Shown here: one piece after another, positions 1 through 4,762 of the stretch
Numbering within the stretch: position 1 is the stretch's first letter
How the letters are laid out: every line of letters starts with the position of its first letter
Assembly (NCBI GenBank): GCA_021790055.1
Contig: JAJYIL010000183.1
Span: 1-6,424 of the forward strand
DNA length: 6,424 nt
Reading direction: 5' to 3'
From: Bacteroidota bacterium
GTDB lineage: Bacteria; Bacteroidota; Ignavibacteria; Ignavibacteriales; Ignavibacteriaceae
Position numbers and translations under genes: made by a program
Notes under the pieces: model-generated
Told to the model about the DNA's origin: nothing
Databases searched by the model: none
The model's input: only the letters and a program-made list of their open reading frames with translations

Positions 1-111
1 AGCAAGCTTTATTTCATCCTCAAAGGTAAGCAGCGGTACTCTTCCTATTTCCTGTAAATATTTATCTAAGGACAGACTTTCGCGATTTGTAAATTGCTTG
101 GTAATTTTCAT
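1..111 (-). CDS. rpoD: RNA polymerase principal sigma factor RpoD/SigA, N-terminal 37 codons only (runs off left edge)
   Basis: Seen: an open frame from an ATG at 111 runs uninterrupted to the window edge and encodes MKITKQFTNRES followed by SLDKYLQEIGRVPLLT and FEDEIKLA. Known: SLDKYLQEIG.VPLLT..EE..LA is the hallmark of sigma-70 region 1.2 in primary sigma factors, and Bacteroidota/Chlorobi RpoD proteins begin with a very similar short KITKQ.TNRES leader instead of the long region 1.1 found in Escherichia coli. The protein would confer promoter specificity on core RNA polymerase. The start is supported by a good Shine-Dalgarno (AAGGTGA) just upstream. The gene begins 12 bp after the stop of BMC-P paralog B, so the two are very probably co-transcribed. 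Only region 1.2 is visible. Regions 2-4, and therefore proof that this is the principal rather than a close group 2 sigma, lie outside the window. Confidence 0.9.
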   Translation of the reverse strand, partial: MKITKQFTNRESLSLDKYLQEIGRVPLLTFEDEIKLA

Positions 112-115
112 CTTC

Positions 116-122
116 TCACCTT
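116..122 (-). promoter_or_regulatory. Ribosome binding site of rpoD
   Basis: The minus strand reads AAGGTGA followed by GAAG and the ATG at 111. The AAGG core is 7 nt from the start. It lies in the 12-bp gap directly after the TAG of the upstream BMC-P gene. It is the most canonical Shine-Dalgarno in the left part of the window, consistent with strong translation of rpoD even if its mRNA begins upstream of the vertex gene. Confidence 0.75.
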
Positions 123-123
123 G

Positions 124-396
124 CTATTTATTTTCCACGTTAATCGAATCCACAATTCCAACTATCGATGCGTCAACCGGCGCCATATCAACCGGTAGCG
201 GAATTACAGCCTCCGATGCGGTTATGTAATAAATTATCTCGCCCGGCCCAGAACCAACCGTATCAACGGCAACTAAAGGCTCGCCTGTATTTTCCAGATC
301 TGCGTTTACCGGCTGAATAAACATCAGCTTAAAGCTGTTTAGCGCAGGATACTTTTTTGTAGCCCACACGTTGCCTATTACTTTACCAAGATACAA
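124..396 (-). CDS. EutN/CcmL-family bacterial microcompartment vertex protein (BMC-P), paralog B
   Basis: This 90-residue protein belongs to the EutN/CcmL (Pfam EutN_CcmL, BMC-P) family, whose members form pentamers that cap the vertices of proteinaceous bacterial microcompartments. Visible hallmarks are the N-terminal YLGKVIGNVWATKK strand (residues 2-15), LVAVDTVGSGPGE (41-53) where family members usually have DxVGAGxGE, and APVDASIVGIVDSI (72-85) near the C-terminus. The length is typical. By eye it is about 39% identical, without gaps, to paralog A upstream, but the segment around residues 59-71 has lost the family's GSS.R motif (here TASEAVIPLPVD), so this surface loop is diverged. The start is a TTG at 396: the codon immediately before it is TAA, and an AAAGG lies 8 nt upstream. 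It is followed after 12 bp by rpoD. Family membership is clear; which microcompartment it serves, if any, is unknown because no BMC-H or cargo genes are present here. Confidence 0.9.
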   Translation of the reverse strand: MYLGKVIGNVWATKKYPALNSFKLMFIQPVNADLENTGEPLVAVDTVGSGPGEIIYYITASEAVIPLPVDMAPVDASIVGIVDSINVENK

Positions 397-404
397 TTAC
401 TGTG

Positions 405-409
405 CCTTT
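405..409 (-). promoter_or_regulatory. Ribosome binding site deciding the TTG start of BMC-P paralog B
   Basis: The minus strand has AAAGG, then 8 nt ending in TAA, then the TTG at 396. The in-frame TAA immediately before TTG excludes any upstream start, and the conserved family N-terminus begins with the next codon, so TTG initiation is nearly certain. Confidence 0.65.
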
Positions 410-465
410 ATTTTTAAGTTGTTCAGGTAATATTATTCAATAAATTATTTCGCTTGACGGAAATA

Positions 466-478
466 TTTACACACCGTG
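466..478. promoter_or_regulatory. Leader motif TTTACACACCGTG, third copy of a repeated element
   Basis: The 13-mer TTTACACACCGTG (plus strand) lies in the 152-bp gap between the two BMC-P genes. It matches TTTACATTCCGTG at 874-886, in the leader of the other BMC-P gene, at 11 of 13 positions; only the central two bases differ. Being shared by the leaders of paralogous genes, it may be a binding site for a common regulator, or a promoter element read as CACGG..TGTAAA on the minus strand. Its distance to the respective start codon differs (69 against 28 bp), which weakens a strict promoter interpretation. Confidence 0.3.
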
Positions 479-490
479 AAATTATTTCAC
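476..490. promoter_or_regulatory. Perfect 7-bp inverted repeat with one-base centre, possible operator
   Basis: GTGAAAT-T-ATTTCAC is a perfect dyad upstream of BMC-P paralog B. It overlaps the last three bases of the TTTACACACCGTG motif at 466-478. A compact 15-bp dyad of this sort is typical of dimeric helix-turn-helix operators; it is too tight for a transcription terminator, and no T-tract follows. The function is inferred only. Confidence 0.3.
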
Positions 491-548
491 TAACAATTTG
501 CAGTCACGCCGGCGAACCAGCTTGCGTACAAAATGCCTATGTAACTAA

Positions 549-845
549 TTACTCCTGATGTTCAACAAGATATTCTTTAAGGGCGATATCAAGCTTATCC
601 ACAATTGCCATTATTACGGCATCAACCGGTTTGTTTTTCGTAATTTCAGTTTGTCTCGATGAGCTTCCGGTTGCAACGAGTACTATCTCGCCTTCACCGG
701 CACCAACACTGTCTACGGCAACTACAAAGCTATCCTTTTCATTTAGATTTAAATCGAGCTGCTTAACAATCAGAAATTTGGCGCCAACCAAATTTTCATC
801 TTTCTTCGTCGACCAAACCGTCCCTATAACTTTTCCTAAAAACAA
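549..845 (-). CDS. EutN/CcmL-family bacterial microcompartment vertex protein (BMC-P), paralog A
   Basis: This 98-residue protein is a canonical member of the EutN/CcmL (BMC-P) family, which forms pentamers closing the icosahedral vertices of bacterial microcompartments. The N-terminal FLGKVIGTVWSTKK strand (residues 2-15), FVVAVDSVGAGEGE (40-53), the GSSSRQTE loop (60-67) and KPVDAVIMAIVDKLD (72-86) match the family consensus closely. About ten extra residues at the C-terminus (ALKEYLVEHQE) extend past the usual core and could form a short helix. The start is a TTG at 845: an in-frame TAA lies six codons upstream with no other start codon in between, and GAGGA sits 4 nt before the TTG. A 181-bp leader separates it from deoB, and 152 bp separate it from paralog B, so it may head its own transcript continuing into paralog B and rpoD. 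No shell hexamer, signature enzyme or encapsulation partner is in the window, so the compartment type cannot be named. Confidence 0.93.
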   Translation of the reverse strand: MFLGKVIGTVWSTKKDENLVGAKFLIVKQLDLNLNEKDSFVVAVDSVGAGEGEIVLVATGSSSRQTEITKNKPVDAVIMAIVDKLDIALKEYLVEHQE

Positions 846-849
846 AAGG

Positions 850-854
850 TCCTC
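850..854 (-). promoter_or_regulatory. Ribosome binding site deciding the TTG start of BMC-P paralog A
   Basis: Minus strand: CTGAGGACCTT then TTG. The GAGGA core is only 4 nt from the start, a short spacing that together with the TTG codon suggests modest initiation. Upstream codons in frame back to the TAA contain no ATG, GTG or TTG. Confidence 0.6.
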
Positions 855-873
855 AGAATTTTATGGATGAATT

Positions 874-905
874 TTTACATTCCGTGCGAATATAATTTAC
901 ATTCC
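874..905. repeat. Two 10-bp direct repeats TTTACATTCC, 22 bp apart
   Basis: TTTACATTCC occurs at 874-883 and 896-905 on the plus strand (GGAATGTAAA on the coding strand), start-to-start distance 22 bp, about two helical turns, so both copies face the same side of the DNA. The first copy extends to TTTACATTCCGTG, which recurs with two mismatches at 466-478 before the second BMC-P gene. They flank the candidate -10 hexamer at 889-894. Repetition, spacing and location fit a tandem operator, but this is inference from sequence alone. Confidence 0.4.
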
Positions 906-917
906 TTAAAGATACAA
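889..917 (-). promoter_or_regulatory. Candidate sigma-70-like promoter for the BMC-P/rpoD transcript
   Basis: On the minus strand TTGTAT (917-912) is followed after exactly 17 bp by TATATT (894-889). That gives a 3/6 match to TTGACA and 5/6 to TATAAT, with transcription expected to start near 882, roughly 36 nt before the TTG of paralog A. The region is AT-rich and the -35 match is weak. Bacteroidota-type promoters (TTTG with TAnnTTTG) were also looked for and not found at the right spacing. Confidence 0.3.
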
Positions 918-942
918 TTAGCAGTCAAGTTTTGGGGGCTCC

Positions 943-992
943 CTTTCAAATTCCAGCAAAGGCTATTATTTAATTTTGATGAAATTTGAAAG
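943..992. repeat. 10-bp perfect inverted repeat with a 30-nt loop, downstream of deoB
   Basis: CTTTCAAATT (943-952) and AATTTGAAAG (983-992) are exact reverse complements. The pair lies 34 bp past the deoB stop and upstream of the BMC-P leader motifs. As RNA it would be a weak AT-rich stem with a long loop and has no T-tract after it on the minus strand, so it is a poor intrinsic terminator. It could be a stability hairpin at the deoB 3' end or paired protein-binding half-sites. Confidence 0.3.
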
Positions 993-1026
993 AATTCACA
1001 ATCCAAAATTTTTATTTCTGCCTGGA

Positions 1027-2187
1027 CTAATATAAGAAACCGGTTCCTTTTAAGCTATTATTTTTTTTAAAAAAATCTGCAACAGTCTTAGCCGCATCGG
1101 AAAAGGTTTTCCTTGTTCCAAGGTTTTTTGAGGGCGAACCTTTCCTATAAAACAAAAGCGGAACATATTCCCTGCTGTGGTCGGTACTGGGCGTTGTAGG
1201 GTCATTGCCGTGGTCGGCTGTAATTATTACTGCATCTGATTCATCAAGCTTGACAAGAAACTGTGGCAGGAAATCATCAAACTGTTTAAGCGCATGCGCA
1301 AATCCTTGCGGATCATTCCTATGACCGAAGTAAACATCAAAGTCTACAAGGTTTGCCATAACGAAACTGTTCGCTACTTTAGATGAGAATTCTAACAGCT
1401 TTTCGAAGCCTTCAGCATTTGATTTTGTTATTTCCCGGATCTTAATTCCGCGGTAGTTAAACAAATCATTTATCTTTCCGATAGCAACTGTATCAATATT
1501 ATTTTTCAAGAGAACGTCGAGAATTGTATCTGAAGGCGGGTCGAGAGAAAAGTCTTTCCGGTTGGTTGTTCTTGTATAATTTCCGGATGTCCCGACAAAC
1601 GGTCGGGCAATTACTCTGCCGATAATGACCGGCGAAGTTAAAACTTGTTCACGCGTTATTGAACAAATTTCATAAAGCCTCTTGAGAGGTATTATATTTT
1701 CGTGGGCAGCAATTTGAAAAACCGAATCGGCTGATGTGTAAACAACCGGGTAGCCTGTTTTTACATGCTCATCACCAAGTTCTTTTATGATCTCAGTTCC
1801 CGATGCAGCCTTGTTTCCAAGAAAGCCTTTACATCCCGTAAACGCTAAAAATTTTTTCATTAAATCTTCCGGGAAGCCGTCCGGGAAGTATGAGAAGTTT
1901 GTATCGACGTACAATCCGCCAAGCTCCCAGTGCCCAGTGGTGGAGTCTTTACCGTTTGATACTTCCCGCATTTTTCCGTAAGAGGCTAAAGGGTTCTCAA
2001 CTTTCTCTACTCCAATTATCTCGCTTATATTTCCAAGTCCCAACCTTTGCAAGCCGGGTAGATTTAACCCGCCTACAACTTTGGACATGTTGTAAAGCGT
2101 ATTGCTTCCTTCGTCGCCATACTTTGCAGCATCCGGCAGCTCGCCTATACCAACGCCGTCAAGAACTATGAAAAAGAAATTATTCAT
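1027..2187 (-). CDS. deoB: Phosphopentomutase
   Basis: This enzyme interconverts ribose 1-phosphate/ribose 5-phosphate and the deoxyribose equivalents, joining nucleoside phosphorolysis to the pentose phosphate pathway and to deoxyribose-phosphate aldolase. It is a cytosolic, Mn-dependent member of the alkaline phosphatase superfamily. The 386 residues are full length for the family. Seen in order: DGVGIGE near the N-terminus with metal ligand D10; KDSTTGHWE with the phosphorylated threonine, probably T84; GNKAASGTEII (124-134) in the cap domain; YTSADSVFQIAAHE (150-163); TRTTNRKDFSLDPP (205-218); NLVDFDVYFGHRNDPQG with D284 and H289; TADHGND with D325 and H326; and TDHSRE with H337. The spacing of these ligands matches the characterised Bacillus enzyme. 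The ATG lies one base after the stop of the GAF/GGDEF-like gene and has no clear Shine-Dalgarno, so translational coupling is likely. No intrinsic terminator follows. Confidence 0.97.
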   Translation of the reverse strand: MNNFFFIVLDGVGIGELPDAAKYGDEGSNTLYNMSKVVGGLNLPGLQRLGLGNISEIIGVEKVENPLASYGKMREVSNGKDSTTGHWELGGLYVDTNFSYFPDGFPEDLMKKFLAFTGCKGFLGNKAASGTEIIKELGDEHVKTGYPVVYTSADSVFQIAAHENIIPLKRLYEICSITREQVLTSPVIIGRVIARPFVGTSGNYTRTTNRKDFSLDPPSDTILDVLLKNNIDTVAIGKINDLFNYRGIKIREITKSNAEGFEKLLEFSSKVANSFVMANLVDFDVYFGHRNDPQGFAHALKQFDDFLPQFLVKLDESDAVIITADHGNDPTTPSTDHSREYVPLLFYRKGSPSKNLGTRKTFSDAAKTVADFFKKNNSLKGTGFLY

Positions 2188-2188
2188 T

Positions 2189-4048
2189 TTAATTTATATT
2201 TCGTACAGTGTTCCCGCCTCGCTCCAATGCTTTTTGAAGTGCTAAGTCTGCGTTATAAATAACTTCGTCGGGATTTGTTTTATTATTTGCGGAAGCTACA
2301 CCTATTGAGACGGTATAAGTTGTTTGTTTCGATACGACGGCAATCGGCTTACGAGCAATCTTAACGCGAAGCTTTTCAGCCCAAAGAAAAACATCCTTAG
2401 TAGTAGCATTGAAAAAATACACGCCAAAAGCTTTTTCAGAAATCCTGCCGAAAATGTTTAACGGCGTCATCTCCTGCGCAATCGTTTCTGAAACTGACGC
2501 GAGTACCTTTGGAAAGGGATTACCATCGAACAGAGATTCCTGTTCGAGAAAATCATCTATCCTAATTAATGCGATTGCGCCGGAAACTTTGAACTGCGCA
2601 GCCTTGTATAAATCCGACGCGAGTCTTTCTTTAAAAGTATCGGAGTTCAGGGTTTTTGTTTCAAGATCAAGCGCGAGGTAGCTTTTTAGCAAAAGCTGGG
2701 TGGAGAAAGAATAAATCATGAAAGCGAAAATATTCACTGAATTCTTCAAGAACTGTACATCCTGGTTTGAGTAGGCATTCTTCTTCAGGCTTTCAAAGCA
2801 AAGTACGCCGAAGTTTTGATTATCGTAAACAACCGGAATAGCAACGAAGGAGCCGTCAAAGCTTACACTCTCAACTTTGGAAAATCTTTTATATTCTGCG
2901 GCAGAAGTATCATCAATCTTTACCGGCATGCCGGTTACAATTGATTTTCCGACAAGCGTTCCTGTAAGTTCAATATCAAGGTTCTCGCCCACGTACTTTA
3001 AGCTGGTGTTGTTGATTATCCTTTTAGTCTTAAAGCATTTTTGCAGCGGATGGAAATAAACAAAAGCAAAGGCATCCCAGTGAAGCAAATACCCGGCGCA
3101 ATTCTGAATTGAGGCAATCATGTCTTCCTCATTTTCAAAATGCCTGTCGGGTTGAATTAATGCCAGCAGCCCCTTCAGCCTTTGCTGGGAGATTGTATCG
3201 GAATGCTTTTCCTCGAAGATTGTTATGAGCATCGTAATAACTCTTACAAATCTTCCGAGAGAATAAATTGTTTCTATTCCGAAAGCGTCGCCCATCTTCG
3301 AATCAATTGCAATGATAGCAATTAGAGATTTATCATAAAACAGCGGAACACCGACGAAGCTTCTGATTGCCTGCGGTACGGTATAATAACGAATTACATC
3401 AGCTTCTGCAGCCGGAGAAATGTCGCTTAGAAGCTCCGGCTCGCCTTTCTGAACGATTTTACTCAATATATCATCTTCGATGTCAAACTTGCGGTTTGCA
3501 ACTTCGTTTGTACTGCTAAGGTACTTCTCAATTGAGAGCTTTTCCTTTTTATTATTGTACCAGAAGAAAATTGCCGTGTGCGCCGAGTAAGCCTCTTTAA
3601 TTACCGCAAGCATTTTTTCAAGAACAAAAGTAAACTGTCCATCTTGACCTATTCCCTGTGGTAAAGACTCGTTTGCAATCTCTTCGAAGCGTTCTTTAAG
3701 GTCCGGCGGCTTTAACGTCGTTTTGGGAATTCGAAAATCCGGCGAGTAATTCTCTGCAGTTATGATTTCAAGATTTTTATTCTTCGAGACAATTTCAAAA
3801 GATTCTTCCGTCTCAGGAGTTTCATCGTCAGTTAACTGTTCATCCGCTTCTTCATCGCTTAGTTCCTTAGAAATATACGGGCCTGCAAACTTGATTGAAT
3901 CGCGCAGAAAGATTATGAAGGCAACATAAATTACAATCAGGGCGATTGTAATTATCTTGATAGTCATGTCTTCTGTAAATAACAACACTGCGGCTAAAAG
4001 CGGAATAAATAGAAAAATTAAAATTCTCTTTTTCTGCTTGCGGTCCAT
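2189..4048 (-). CDS. Membrane-anchored tandem GAF protein with a degenerate GGDEF domain
   Basis: This 619-residue putative signalling protein starts with a basic N-terminus (MDRKQKKR) and two closely spaced membrane helices (about 9-24 and 30-48), a hairpin that leaves the rest in the cytoplasm. A Glu/Asp-rich linker (about 61-84) follows. Two GAF-like segments are suggested at about 130-280 and 290-450, each containing the characteristic late strand (SFVGVPLFYDKSLIAIIAID at 230-249; SFVAIPVVYDNQNFGVLCFE at 400-419). The C-terminal part (about 465-619) has the fold signature of GGDEF domains, notably YTVSIGVASA (578-587) and ADLALQKALERGGNTV (600-615). The GG(D/E)EF active-site loop is replaced by ISEKAF (536-541), and the first metal-binding Asp aligns with R496, so cyclic-di-GMP synthesis is very unlikely. 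It could be a receptor or scaffold responding to a small ligand or redox cue. It lies 78 bp after engB in an AT-rich gap that may hold a promoter, and one base before deoB. The exact function is unknown. Confidence 0.85.
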   Translation of the reverse strand: MDRKQKKRILIFLFIPLLAAVLLFTEDMTIKIITIALIVIYVAFIIFLRDSIKFAGPYISKELSDEEADEQLTDDETPETEESFEIVSKNKNLEIITAENYSPDFRIPKTTLKPPDLKERFEEIANESLPQGIGQDGQFTFVLEKMLAVIKEAYSAHTAIFFWYNNKKEKLSIEKYLSSTNEVANRKFDIEDDILSKIVQKGEPELLSDISPAAEADVIRYYTVPQAIRSFVGVPLFYDKSLIAIIAIDSKMGDAFGIETIYSLGRFVRVITMLITIFEEKHSDTISQQRLKGLLALIQPDRHFENEEDMIASIQNCAGYLLHWDAFAFVYFHPLQKCFKTKRIINNTSLKYVGENLDIELTGTLVGKSIVTGMPVKIDDTSAAEYKRFSKVESVSFDGSFVAIPVVYDNQNFGVLCFESLKKNAYSNQDVQFLKNSVNIFAFMIYSFSTQLLLKSYLALDLETKTLNSDTFKERLASDLYKAAQFKVSGAIALIRIDDFLEQESLFDGNPFPKVLASVSETIAQEMTPLNIFGRISEKAFGVYFFNATTKDVFLWAEKLRVKIARKPIAVVSKQTTYTVSIGVASANNKTNPDEVIYNADLALQKALERGGNTVRNIN

Positions 4049-4126
4049 GTATAATTTTACTTACAGATATTAAAAATTGATTGTTAATATAATTTTACAA
4101 TTTTATAATAGCAAACACTCAAACCC

Positions 4127-4714
4127 TTAGCCATAAAATAAACCTGAAAGTTTGGCAAGAACATCCTTCTTACCAAGGTTCTTAATTGAAGAATAGAAAA
4201 TTGGAGATGCTGTTTCTATTTCCCTTCCAAAAATTTCTTCCAGATTCTTTCTTGCCTGCATAAACTCCGACTGCTTAAGCTTATCGGCTTTATTTAATAT
4301 TATTACAAACGGAATCTTTTCATGAATAAGAAAAGAATTTAGTTGCAAATCCAGTTCGGTAGGTTTATGCCTGCAGTCTACAAGATGAAAGGCAAGAGAA
4401 ATTTTTTTATTGGCTGAAATAAAATCCTCGATTAGCTTTCCCCATCGCTTTCTTTCCAATATGCTGGTATTTGCATAGCCGTAACCGGGTAAGTCGACAA
4501 TATAAAATTTATTGTCAATTAAATAAAAGTTTATAGACCTCGTTTTCCCCGGCGTTGAGCTCGTCTTTGCAAGGCTCTTCCTGTTAAATAATGAATTTAT
4601 GAAAGACGACTTGCCTACGTTGGACCTGCCGCAAAGAATTACCTGGGGCAATTTATCCGAAGGCAATTCTTTCAGATTGTAAACCGGTTTTATAAACTCT
4701 TGTTTTTCAAACAT
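4127..4714 (-). CDS. engB: Ribosome biogenesis GTPase EngB (YsxC/YihA)
   Basis: This circularly unpermuted TRAFAC GTPase assists late assembly of the large ribosomal subunit and is essential in many bacteria. Its 195 residues are typical. All G motifs are visible: G1/P-loop GRSNVGKSS (29-37), G2 TSSTPGKTRSINFY with T54 or nearby (51-64), G3 DLPGYGYA (74-81), G4 NKAD (141-144) and G5 YSSIK (174-178). The DLPGYGYA stretch and the early KPVYNLKELP segment separate it from Era, Der and Obg. The ATG at 4714 is supported by the conserved start of the protein. No free Shine-Dalgarno precedes it: the five bases before ATG are the T-tract of the rplQ terminator hairpin, and the only purine-rich stretch (GGGA) is inside the stem. 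It is thus probably expressed by read-through or from a promoter within rplQ, with possible control by that hairpin. Confidence 0.96.
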   Translation of the reverse strand: MFEKQEFIKPVYNLKELPSDKLPQVILCGRSNVGKSSFINSLFNRKSLAKTSSTPGKTRSINFYLIDNKFYIVDLPGYGYANTSILERKRWGKLIEDFISANKKISLAFHLVDCRHKPTELDLQLNSFLIHEKIPFVIILNKADKLKQSEFMQARKNLEEIFGREIETASPIFYSSIKNLGKKDVLAKLSGLFYG

Positions 4715-4740
4715 AAAAAAATCCCGGCTGAACCGGGATT
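4715..4740 (-). terminator. Intrinsic terminator after rplQ, abutting the engB start codon
   Basis: Minus strand: AATCCCGG, loop TTCAG, CCGGGATT, then TTTTT directly before ATG of engB (seven Ts in all counting the stem end). This is an 8-bp stem with five G-C pairs, a 5-nt loop and a T-tract, starting 22 nt after the rplQ stop, which is the standard architecture of a Rho-independent terminator closing the rpsD-rpoA-rplQ operon. There is no T-tract on the other strand. Its overlap with the engB translation initiation region is unusual. Confidence 0.8.
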
Positions 4741-4762
4741 GTAAATTAAAGGTGTTTTTTAA

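Noticed and set aside
454..482. TTGACG on the plus strand as a -35 element
   Set aside because: No reasonable -10 at 16-18 bp (TGAAAT at 17) and no plus-strand gene follows.
631..870. Plus-strand open frame of 79 codons opposite BMC-P paralog A
   Set aside because: It lies antisense to a clearly conserved protein, shows no recognisable domain and is explained as a shadow of the coding frame.
934..943. GGGGGCTCCC as a small terminator hairpin
   Set aside because: Only three G-C pairs with a three-base loop are possible and no T-tract follows on the minus strand.
1787..2171. Plus-strand open frames (1787-1981 and 1890-2171) opposite deoB
   Set aside because: Antisense to conserved phosphopentomutase motifs, low-complexity composition and no Shine-Dalgarno support; treated as shadows.
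4049..4126. Promoter for the GAF/GGDEF-like gene in the 78-bp AT-rich gap
   Set aside because: Several TTG and TA-rich stretches exist but no pair has convincing hexamers at correct spacing, either sigma-70-like or Bacteroidota-type.
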